Part shown: one piece after another, positions 57,155-64,000 of the stretch
Layout: each line of letters starts with the position of its first letter
Position numbering within the stretch: the first letter of the stretch is position 1
Assembly: GCF_021216675.1 (NCBI RefSeq)
Contig: NZ_CP086120.1
Coordinates: 1,966,501-2,030,500, forward strand
Reading direction: 5' to 3'
DNA length: 64,000 bases
From: Streptomyces gobiensis
GTDB taxonomy: Bacteria > Actinomycetota > Actinomycetes > Streptomycetales > Streptomycetaceae
Made by a program: the position numbers and the translations under genes
The notes under the pieces: generated by a model
What the model was told of the DNA's origin: nothing
The model's database searches: none
What the model saw: only the letters and a program-made list of their open reading frames with translations

Positions 57155-59143
57155 CTAGCGGCGCACGTCCTCGGCGAGTGCGGGAATGACGCCGCCCGCG
57201 AGCACCGTCTGGCGCTGGCGTGGTGAGAGCCGGTGGTGCACCGCGTAGTCCTCACCCTGGGTGGCGTTGCGCACCCGCAGCGTCGGTTCGGCGTCCGGCG
57301 CGAGTGAGGCGTGCAGTCCCGCCAGGCGCAACTGGTCACCTACCGCGATGCGCTCCCAGTCGCCGGGATCGTCGAATTCCAGGGCGAGGACACCGTAGTT
57401 CGCGAGATTCTGCCAGTGGATGCGGGCGAAGGACTTGCTGAGCACGGCCCGCAGCCCCAGATAGCGCGGGGCGATCGCGGCGTGCTCGCGGGAGGAGCCC
57501 TGCCCGTAGTTGTCACCGCCCACGACAAAGTGCGCCCCGCCCGCTTCCGCTGCCCGGCGTGGGTAGTCGGGGTCGAGGCGGGTGAAGGAGAACTCGGCGA
57601 GTTTCGGGATGTTCGAGCGGAAGGGCAGTGCCTTGGCTCCCGCCGGGGAGATCTCGTCGGTGGAGACATTGTCGTCCGCCTTGAGCAGGACCGGCCCCTC
57701 CAGGGTGTCCGGGAGCGGGTCCAGCTCGGGGAGGGCGGAGATATTGGGGCCCCGTTCGAGGGACACACCGGTGGCGATGTCCGGGGGCGGGGGCGGTTCC
57801 AGCGCGGCGGTGTTGATCGCGGCTCGCTCGGGCAGCCGGAGGTCGGGCGGGCTCATCCTGGCCTGGGCGGCCCAGTCGCGCGGATCGGTGATGACCCCGG
57901 TCAGCGCGGAGGCCGCGGCCGTCTCCGGGGAGCACAGCCAGACCGCGTCTTCCTCGGTACCAGAGCGGCCGGGGAAGTTACGCGGGAAGGTCCGCAGCGA
58001 ATTGTGCCCGACGGCCGGTGCCTGGCCCATGCCGATACACCCCAGGCAGCCGCTCTGGTGGAGCCGGGCTCCAGCGGTGATCAGGTTAAAGGTGGCACCC
58101 ATTCGGGTGAGGTCCTGGAGGATCTCCCGGGAGGTGGGGTTGACGTCGAAGCTCACCCCATCAGCTGTCTGGCGTCCATGGACCATGGCGGCGGTGACGG
58201 CGAAGTCGCGCAGCCCCGGGTTGGCCGAGGACCCCACGACGACCTGGGAGACCGGTTCGCCCGCCGCTTCCCGTACGGGAACGACATTGCCGGGCGAGCT
58301 CGGCCGGGCGATCAGCGGCTCCAGTGTCGACAGGTCGATTTCCTCATCCAGATCGTAGTGAGCCCCTGGCTCGGCGGTGATCTCGGTGAAGTCCTCCTCC
58401 CGGCCCTCCATGCGCAAGAACGCGCGAACGGCGTCGTCGGCGGGGAAGACGGTGGCGGTGGCCCCCAGCTCGGCGCCCATATTGGCGATGACATGCCGGT
58501 CCATCGCGGACAGTCCGGCCAGCCCGGGACCGTAGTACTCCAGAACCCGGTCGACGGCTCCCTTCACCCCGTGGCGGCGCAGCATCTCCAGGATGACGTC
58601 CTTGGCGCTGACCCAGGGCGGCAGCTCCCCCGTCAGCCGTACGCCCCAGATGTGCGGCATCCGCAGATGGAGCGGCTGCCCGGTCATGGCCAGGGCTACC
58701 TCAAGACCGCCGACGCCAACCGCCAGCATGCCGAGCGAGCCGGCGGCACAGGTGTGCGAATCGGACCCGGCGAGCGTCTTGCCGGGGATGCCGAACCGCT
58801 GCATATGGGTGGGGTGCGAGACCCCGTTGCCCGGCTTGGAATACCACAGGCCGAAGCGGCGGCAGGCGGACCGCAGGAAGATATGGTCCTCGGCATTGCG
58901 CTCGTCGGCCTGCAGGATGTTGTGGTCGACGTACTGCACGCTCACCTCGGTACGGACCCGGTCCAGGCCCAGCGCTTCCAGCTCCTGCATCACCAGGGTG
59001 CCGGTGGCGTCCTGGGTGAGGGTCTGGTCGACGCGCAGCCCGACCTCTTCGCCGGGCGCCATACGCCCCGATACCAGATGCGCGGCGAAGAGCTGATGGG
59101 CCACGGAGCGGGCCGCGCCGCCTTGCATGCCCGGCATACTCAT
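57155..59143 (-). CDS. Aconitate hydratase family protein
   Basis: A 662-residue iron-sulfur hydratase that interconverts citrate and isocitrate in typical members. The [4Fe-4S] ligands are all present: the Cys in SDSHTCAAGSLG and the two in SGCLGCIGMG. Substrate-binding segments include DQTLTQDATGT, VDHNILQ, NPTSREIL and the C-terminal domain motif NYGQGSSREHAA. It is shorter than the roughly 900-residue main Streptomyces aconitase and resembles the mitochondrial/archaeal-type proteins. The ATG at 59143 overlaps the stop of the upstream gene by four bases, so expression is coupled to the predicted peptidyl-tRNA hydrolase. Whether aconitate is the true substrate is not certain. Confidence 0.88.
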   Translation of the reverse strand: MSMPGMQGGAARSVAHQLFAAHLVSGRMAPGEEVGLRVDQTLTQDATGTLVMQELEALGLDRVRTEVSVQYVDHNILQADERNAEDHIFLRSACRRFGLWYSKPGNGVSHPTHMQRFGIPGKTLAGSDSHTCAAGSLGMLAVGVGGLEVALAMTGQPLHLRMPHIWGVRLTGELPPWVSAKDVILEMLRRHGVKGAVDRVLEYYGPGLAGLSAMDRHVIANMGAELGATATVFPADDAVRAFLRMEGREEDFTEITAEPGAHYDLDEEIDLSTLEPLIARPSSPGNVVPVREAAGEPVSQVVVGSSANPGLRDFAVTAAMVHGRQTADGVSFDVNPTSREILQDLTRMGATFNLITAGARLHQSGCLGCIGMGQAPAVGHNSLRTFPRNFPGRSGTEEDAVWLCSPETAAASALTGVITDPRDWAAQARMSPPDLRLPERAAINTAALEPPPPPDIATGVSLERGPNISALPELDPLPDTLEGPVLLKADDNVSTDEISPAGAKALPFRSNIPKLAEFSFTRLDPDYPRRAAEAGGAHFVVGGDNYGQGSSREHAAIAPRYLGLRAVLSKSFARIHWQNLANYGVLALEFDDPGDWERIAVGDQLRLAGLHASLAPDAEPTLRVRNATQGEDYAVHHRLSPRQRQTVLAGGVIPALAEDVRR

Positions 59144-60288
59144 ACGACCCACCGCAGAACCGCACCGAGCCCGCCCACCGGACCGGCCGCTACATCTCCG
59201 GGCACCAGCAGCACATCGGCGTCGGCTGCGGCGGCGGCGCGTATGAGCGCGTCATCCGCGCGGGCCCGCTCCGGCTGGGCCACGCCCATCGCCCGCGCCT
59301 CGGAGCGCTGCACCGCGACCTGCTCGGGGCTGGGCCCGATCCAGACCTCCCTGCCGGTGTCGGGCCCGTCCTCACCGAGGAGCAGGGTGGCCACCTGGCG
59401 GCCACGGGCCGCCTCAACCACCGCGGGCGCCCCCTCAGCCGCCTGACCGGGGCCGGTGTCGACACCGGCCGTCCGGTGTTCACCGGGCCGGCCCCGTCCG
59501 GTACGGAAGCGGCTGACGGCGTCCTCCAGCTGCTCGCGGGCGTACTTCTCCCGGGCCTGCACGACCTGCTCGCTCAGCCGGCTCTTCGAGGCGCCGGGGG
59601 ACCTGCTGCCGTTCTCCGCCTCCACGGTGACGGCACGGATCGGCTCGGGCAGCCGGTTACGGACGGCCCGCCGTTCACGCGACTCACCGGCCAGGACCAG
59701 CAGCTGCGCCCCGGCCTCCGGCCAGCGCCGGTCGAGCTCGGCGGCGACGATGTCCGCCGTCTGGTTCAGGCCGTTCTCCACCTTGTTCTGGTAATGCCAC
59801 TCGTACCGGTCCGCAGGGATGCTGCGGTGCCCACGCCCCTGCCATTCCCTTCTCTGAGCCTGGCCCAGGGGCTCGCGCCGATAGGATTCCCACAGCTCCA
59901 GATCGGCGCCGGTGCTGTCGATATACGCCACCAGACACGTCGGCTCATCGACGTGCAGACCCGCCAGCGGCGCGACATGCGGCAGCATCGACCAGAAGGC
60001 CTCGGTCTGCGGGGATACGGCCAGCGGAAGATCCAGCACGACCTCGGCGCCCGTGGCGAAGAGCGCCCGGCCAGGAGGCGTCCCGGAGACGTCCTCGTGA
60101 GCGAGCCGGTCCATCACCGCGCGACAGGTGTAGGCGTCCGCGCCCTCATCGATGAGCTGCGAGGCAACGGCACGCTCCCGGAGTTTCTGCTGCCGGGCGG
60201 CGTCCTCGGTCGTACGCGATGTGTCGATGTACACGGAGGCCCATGGGCCCGGACGGTCGAAGAGCGGTTTGAGAAAACCGGTTTCCAT
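59140..60288 (-). CDS. Vms1/eRF1-like (baeRF family) predicted peptidyl-tRNA hydrolase
   Basis: A 382-residue protein of the bacterial archaeo-eukaryotic release-factor-like (baeRF2) family. Features are the N-terminal VYIDTSRTTEDAARQQKLRERA, WSMLPHVAPL with the DxxTCLVAYIDSTGADLELWE strand, the central EWHYQNKVENGLNQTADIVAAEL, VLAGESRERRAVRNRLPE, and the C-terminal DALIRAAAAADADVLLVPGD. Vms1/ANKZF1 proteins cleave peptidyl-tRNA on stalled 60S subunits; a similar bacterial role is proposed but I do not know it to be shown for this subfamily. GGGGGAG precedes the ATG. The stop overlaps the aconitase start. Confidence 0.82.
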   Translation of the reverse strand: METGFLKPLFDRPGPWASVYIDTSRTTEDAARQQKLRERAVASQLIDEGADAYTCRAVMDRLAHEDVSGTPPGRALFATGAEVVLDLPLAVSPQTEAFWSMLPHVAPLAGLHVDEPTCLVAYIDSTGADLELWESYRREPLGQAQRREWQGRGHRSIPADRYEWHYQNKVENGLNQTADIVAAELDRRWPEAGAQLLVLAGESRERRAVRNRLPEPIRAVTVEAENGSRSPGASKSRLSEQVVQAREKYAREQLEDAVSRFRTGRGRPGEHRTAGVDTGPGQAAEGAPAVVEAARGRQVATLLLGEDGPDTGREVWIGPSPEQVAVQRSEARAMGVAQPERARADDALIRAAAAADADVLLVPGDVAAGPVGGLGAVLRWVV

Positions 60289-60527
60289 GATCTCCCCCAG
60301 GCTTGGGGACAGCTGAATACTACCAAGGTAGGACGTTCCGGCCAGAAGAGCCCGATGAACTGAAACGGAAACCGAAACCCGGGCCGGGAGCTCATGCGAT
60401 TACGGTCAGGAGTCAGTCGTCTCACTCTGCACACCACGTCGCCCTCTCCCCGCGGTCACTTCAGCCTGACCAACACCGCAAGGAGGTCCGTCGGCGGCCG
60501 CCGGTGGCTCAACGGCCGTCGCGGACG
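60289..60527. promoter_or_regulatory. Promoter gap upstream of the release-factor-like gene
   Basis: On the minus strand, CTACC-TT-GGTAG (60320-60331) is a near-palindrome about 32 bases before the start, overlapping a TAGTAT -10 candidate. A GGAAC about 17 bases before TTC is a weak match to an extracytoplasmic-function sigma site. The part next to betT (60380-60527) shows no gene and no clear hairpin. Confidence 0.25.
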
Positions 60528-62663
60528 TCAGCGTTCCTCCTCGGGCAGGTGGACCTCGGCCGTGTCGGGGCGGTGGTCGGGCAGGGATGAGCGGGCGGTC
60601 GCTTCCCGGTGGAGGCGCAGGAATTCCAGGTGCCGCTCGTACTGGTCGAGAATGTCGCCGATGAGCTGTTCCTTGCTGTAGCCCATCACGTTGTAGCCCT
60701 GGCTGCCCTCGGCGAGGTGGACTTCGAAGCGGACGTAGGTGTCATGCTCGGTAACCACTCGGACAGCGAAGGCCGGGGTGGGCACTTCGACCGGCCATAC
60801 CCGGTAGAGGAATTCCTCTTTCCGGCTGATCGGCACCCGGAGCCCCAGGTGCGGCAGCCCCATGTCCTCGTCGGTCCCTTCGGTGACCGATGCGTCCGTG
60901 CCTTGCTGGCGTAGCTCCTCGGCGACGTCCTGGAACGCCGGGCGGCAGACCTCGTCGACGAATCTGGTGGCCGCTCGTTTGCCCGGGAAGGCCATCGCCC
61001 GCGCGAGCCGCTGGCGCCAGTTCCTCTCCGCCGCTGCGCCGCGGGCCGTGGTCCGTCCGGACAGCGACGACGGCAGGGAGGTGCTCGACGCGTTTTCCCG
61101 CATCCGTTCAATGCGCAGTGCCTTGTACAGGCCCCAGATGATGAGGAACATCACGAAGGAGAACGGCAGGCCCATGATGATGGTCGCGTTGGTCAGCGCG
61201 TCCACGCCTCCCACGATGAGCATGGCAAGGGTGAGCAGCCCGGTCGCCGATACCCAGAAAATGCGCAGCCACGGGGCGGCGTCGGTGATGGGGGTGGGCA
61301 GATGCGAGCTGAGGTTACTGATCACCAGGGCACCGGAGTCCGCGGAGGTGACGTAGAGCAGCAGCCCGACGAAGGTGGCCAGTCCGGCGCTGAACAGGAC
61401 CCCGGGATACTGGTCGAGCAGCCCGTAGAAGCCCTGTTCGGGGGCGTTCATGGCCCTCTCGCCGAACGCGGTGTTGCCGGCCCGCACCACGCTCAGCGCG
61501 CTGTTGCCGAAGACGGAAAGGAAGGTCAGCGTAAAGAGGAACGGGATGATCAGCGTCGCCGCGACAAACTGCCGGATGGTACGGCCGCGCGAGATCCTGG
61601 CCAGGAACAGCCCCACGAATGGCGCCCACGCGACCCACCAGGCCCAGAAGAACAGCGTCCAGGCATTGAGCCAATCGGTCGGCGGGTCGTAGGCGAAAGT
61701 GTTCAGGGTCATCGAGGGGAAACGGCTGAGGTAGTCCCCGATGTTGAGGATGAGACTGTTGAGCAGCCGGATCGGGCCGCCGACGACCAGCATGTAGAGC
61801 ATCAGAACGATGGCGAGCACGATATTGAGCTCGGACAGCCGCCTGATGCCCCGGTCCACCCCGGCCACGGCGGACACCGTGGCGATGAACACGGCGACGA
61901 GGATCAGCCCGATCTGCGCGGCGATTCCTTCGGGCACGTTGAAGAGGAAGTTCAGCCCGAAGTTCAGTTGCACGACGCCGATTCCGAGCGACACGGAGAT
62001 ACCCATAACCGTGCCGACGATGGCCGCGAGGTCGACCGTGTCACCGATCCGGCCGTGGATACGGCGGCCGATGATCGGGTACAGCGCCGAGCGGATGGCC
62101 AGAGGAAGGCGGTAGCGGAAGGAGAAGTAGCCCAGTGCCATGCCCATCAGCGCGTACATCGCCCATCCGCTGATGCCGTAGTGGAACAGCGTCCACACCA
62201 CCCCCTGCCGGGCTGCCTCAATGGTCTCCGGGGTGCCCTCGGGCGGTGCGAGGTAGTGGCTGACCGGCCCGGCGACGGAGAAGAACATCAGGTCGATACC
62301 GATGCCCGCCGCGAACAGCATGGTGCCCCATGCGAACAGCCCGTAGTCGGGTCTGGAGTGCTGCGGCCCCAGCTTGATGGTTCCGTATCGGGACACGCCC
62401 ACGAACACCACGAAAACCAGATACAAGGTGGCGGCGAGGAAGTAGTACCAGCCGAATCCCTCGGAGATCCACCCCACCACGATGCCAATGGTGTTCTCGG
62501 CGCCTACCGGGGTGATGATCGCCCAGACCGAGAGGGCGAGGATCAGTACGGAGGACCCGATGAAGACGAGGGGCTTGAGCCGGCTTTCTCCGGGTGGTGT
62601 CGTGACTGCTGTTCCGGGGCTTTCCTGTTCCGCTGCGTTGCCGCTCTCTCCGCCGGTCGACAC
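60528..62663 (-). CDS. betT: Choline/glycine betaine/carnitine transporter, BCCT family
   Basis: A 711-residue secondary transporter with 12 membrane segments. The BCCT signature lies in FFWAWWVAWAPFVGLFLARISRGRTIR (aromatic box Trp residues and the conserved GLFLARISRGRT). A conserved GIG motif (FAAGIGIDLMFF) occurs near the first third. The C-terminus after the last helix (about 510-711) is an unusually long cytoplasmic domain, as in BetT-type choline carriers, where it senses osmotic strength. AGGAGG precedes the GTG at 62663. It follows betA by three bases: uptake of choline plus its oxidation to betaine. Confidence 0.93.
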   Translation of the reverse strand: MSTGGESGNAAEQESPGTAVTTPPGESRLKPLVFIGSSVLILALSVWAIITPVGAENTIGIVVGWISEGFGWYYFLAATLYLVFVVFVGVSRYGTIKLGPQHSRPDYGLFAWGTMLFAAGIGIDLMFFSVAGPVSHYLAPPEGTPETIEAARQGVVWTLFHYGISGWAMYALMGMALGYFSFRYRLPLAIRSALYPIIGRRIHGRIGDTVDLAAIVGTVMGISVSLGIGVVQLNFGLNFLFNVPEGIAAQIGLILVAVFIATVSAVAGVDRGIRRLSELNIVLAIVLMLYMLVVGGPIRLLNSLILNIGDYLSRFPSMTLNTFAYDPPTDWLNAWTLFFWAWWVAWAPFVGLFLARISRGRTIRQFVAATLIIPFLFTLTFLSVFGNSALSVVRAGNTAFGERAMNAPEQGFYGLLDQYPGVLFSAGLATFVGLLLYVTSADSGALVISNLSSHLPTPITDAAPWLRIFWVSATGLLTLAMLIVGGVDALTNATIIMGLPFSFVMFLIIWGLYKALRIERMRENASSTSLPSSLSGRTTARGAAAERNWRQRLARAMAFPGKRAATRFVDEVCRPAFQDVAEELRQQGTDASVTEGTDEDMGLPHLGLRVPISRKEEFLYRVWPVEVPTPAFAVRVVTEHDTYVRFEVHLAEGSQGYNVMGYSKEQLIGDILDQYERHLEFLRLHREATARSSLPDHRPDTAEVHLPEEER

Positions 62664-62666
62664 GGT

Positions 62667-64000
62667 CTAACCCTCCTGCTCCTGGGCGCGGTGCCGGTAG
62701 AAGCCGACGGTGGACGGCGGCAATGGGGTGTTGCCGAGGATGAGGTCGGCGGCTTTCTCGGCGAGCATCATCACTGGTGCATAGATGTTGCCGTTGGTGA
62801 GGTAGGGCATCGCGGAGGCGTCGACCACCCGCAGCCCGTCGACACCGTGCACCCGCATGGAGGTTGGGTCCACCACGGACATCTCGTCGATGCCCATGCG
62901 CGCGGTGCAGGACGGGTGGTAGGCGGTCTCGGCGTCGCGAGCAACCCAGTCCAGGATTTCCTCGTCCGTGTTGACCTCAGGGCCGGGGGAGAGTTCGCCC
63001 GCGTCGTAGTCGGCGAAGGCGGGCTGTTTCAGGATTTCCCGCGCGACATGAATCGCCTCCACCCACTCTTTCCGGTCGTTGGGCGTGGAGAGGTAGTTGA
63101 ACCGCAGCGCCGGATACACCTTGGGATCCGGGGACTTGATTTTCACCGACCCGCGCACATCGGAGTACATCGGTCCAATGTGCACCTGATAGCCGTGCTC
63201 GGCGCCCACCGGGGTGCCGTCGTAGCGCACCGCGATCGGCAGGAAGTGAAACATCAGATTCGGGTAGTCCACCACATCATTGCTGCGCGCGAACCCACCC
63301 GCCTCGAAATGGTTGGTGGCTGCGGGCCCGGTACGGAACAGGATCCACTGCAGACCGATTCTGGGCCGGTGACTCCACTTGATAGCCGGGTTGTACGTCA
63401 CCGGCTGCTTGCACGCGTGCTGTACGTAGACCTCCAGGTGATCCTGCAGGTTCTCACCGACACCGGGCAACGCGTGCACCATCTCGATGCCCAGCGGCGT
63501 GAGCTCGTCGGGGTTGCCGACCCCGGACAATTGCAGCAGTTGCGGTGTGTTGATGGCGCCGCCGCAGAGAATCACCTCGCCGCCGTAGGCCCGTCGGCGT
63601 TGCCGGCCCCACCGGCGGTAGGCCACACCTACCGCCCGCTTGCCTTCGAACAGCACCCGGTCCACCTGGGAGAAACACCGCACCGTCAGGTTCGGCCGCT
63701 TCTTTACCGGGTGCAGATAGGCGCGGGCGGCCGACCACCGCCGCCCCCGCTTGATGTTGCGGTCGAAGGCGGCGAACCCTTCCTGCCGGTAGCCGTTGAC
63801 ATCGGAGGTCAGCGGGTGGCCGGCCTGCTGCGCCGCCTCCAGGAACACGGAGAACAGCGGGTTGGCCGCCGGCCCGCGTTCCAGCCACAGCGGACCGCCC
63901 TGGCCGCGCCACTCGTCGACCCCGGCCACGCAGTGTTCCATCCGCTTGAAATACGGCAGGCAGTGCGCGTAGTCCCAGCTTTCCATGCCCGGGTCGGATG
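62667..64000 (-). CDS. betA: Choline dehydrogenase (GMC oxidoreductase), C-terminal part; 5' end outside the window
   Basis: The downstream part of a flavin-dependent GMC-family dehydrogenase; the frame is open to the window edge and begins there with [20 protein letters not shown], so the N-terminal FAD-binding motif is missing. The visible part has the GMC signature 2-like [22 protein letters not shown] and the catalytic His region HPSCTARMG with [30 protein letters not shown]. Choline dehydrogenase oxidises choline to betaine aldehyde and glycine betaine. Pairing with betT three bases downstream supports this substrate. Its stop TAG lies just before the betT ribosome site. Confidence 0.9.
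   Translation of the reverse strand, partial: SDPGMESWDYAHCLPYFKRMEHCVAGVDEWRGQGGPLWLERGPAANPLFSVFLEAAQQAGHPLTSDVNGYRQEGFAAFDRNIKRGRRWSAARAYLHPVKKRPNLTVRCFSQVDRVLFEGKRAVGVAYRRWGRQRRRAYGGEVILCGGAINTPQLLQLSGVGNPDELTPLGIEMVHALPGVGENLQDHLEVYVQHACKQPVTYNPAIKWSHRPRIGLQWILFRTGPAATNHFEAGGFARSNDVVDYPNLMFHFLPIAVRYDGTPVGAEHGYQVHIGPMYSDVRGSVKIKSPDPKVYPALRFNYLSTPNDRKEWVEAIHVAREILKQPAFADYDAGELSPGPEVNTDEEILDWVARDAETAYHPSCTARMGIDEMSVVDPTSMRVHGVDGLRVVDASAMPYLTNGNIYAPVMMLAEKAADLILGNTPLPPSTVGFYRHRAQEQEG

Noticed and set aside
57311..59446. Long plus-strand open frame opposite the aconitase gene
   Set aside because: Antisense to a protein with complete iron-sulfur and active-site motifs; no recognisable domain.
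60320..60331. TamR site before the release-factor-like/aconitase operon
   Set aside because: The near-palindrome CTACCAAGGTAG does not resemble CTTGACGTCAAG, so control by TamR is not supported.

Overview
The window is high-GC actinobacterial chromosome, almost certainly from a Streptomyces species. The signs are strong third-position GC bias, many GTG starts, SsgA-like sporulation proteins, a sortase protein with a LAxTG-type signal, a tricorn protease, a resuscitation-promoting factor, and a gene order (glmU-prs-rplY-pth, ppc-desaturase-tetR, tam-tamR, pbp-pmt-rsmI-tatD-rpfB-rsmA-ispE) that, as I remember it, follows the conserved core of Streptomyces chromosomes such as S. coelicolor. I see no insertion sequence, prophage, CRISPR array, rRNA or tRNA.

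Layout. 1-698: 3' part of a sensor kinase. 679-5255: a compact group of toxin/immunity-type proteins (SUKH-3 + YwqJ-like deaminase on the minus strand; a WHH nuclease-SUKH fusion and a YrhB-linker-deaminase-SUKH-4 fusion on the plus strand). 5.4-12.1 kb: coiled-coil protein, then glmU, prs, rplY, pth and two surface/membrane proteins. 12.2-18.9 kb: ppc, acyl-lipid desaturase with its TetR neighbour, and the divergent tam/tamR pair with a perfect palindromic operator candidate. 18.9-25.2 kb: two LuxR-type response regulators (the second lacks the phospho-acceptor Asp), a GNAT enzyme, galT-galK without galE, and a membrane-anchored PQQ-like propeller protein. 25.4-36.5 kb: ABC-F ATPase, penicillin-binding protein, protein O-mannosyltransferase, rsmI, a small zinc-ribbon protein, tatD, rpfB, rsmA/ksgA and ispE. 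36.5-44.1 kb: serine hydrolase, an ECF-type nickel/cobalt transporter (CbiM-Q-O) with Fur-family-like sites at its promoter, two tandem SsgA-like genes, and an MMPL exporter. 44.3-53.7 kb: tricorn protease, small charged protein, a three-gene monooxygenase-hydrolase-dehydrogenase operon opposite a MerR regulator, and xthA. 53.7-57.1 kb: a GNAT enzyme, a SAM methyltransferase, a YbaK-type deacylase and a circularly permuted ATP-grasp-like protein. 57.1-60.3 kb: a predicted Vms1/eRF1-like peptidyl-tRNA hydrolase overlapping an aconitase. 60.5-64.0 kb: betA (partial) and betT for choline uptake and glycine betaine synthesis.

Two themes recur between genes. First, a dispersed extragenic repeat with nested hairpins occurs five times (8.9, 12.1, 17.0, 48.1, 52.7 kb). 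Four of the copies lie between convergent genes and two subfamilies are base-for-base identical in their cores. Second, many genes appear to be leaderless: a TANNNT -10 box lies only 6-7 bases before the start codon. The observations I consider most worth follow-up are the cis-fused toxin/immunity proteins at 0.7-5.3 kb, the repeat family, the Fur-type sites upstream of cbiM, the methyltransferase/YbaK/ATP-grasp locus, and the mymA-like operon under a MerR neighbour. Gene identities rest on motifs I can read in the translations and on general knowledge of the families. No database search was possible.
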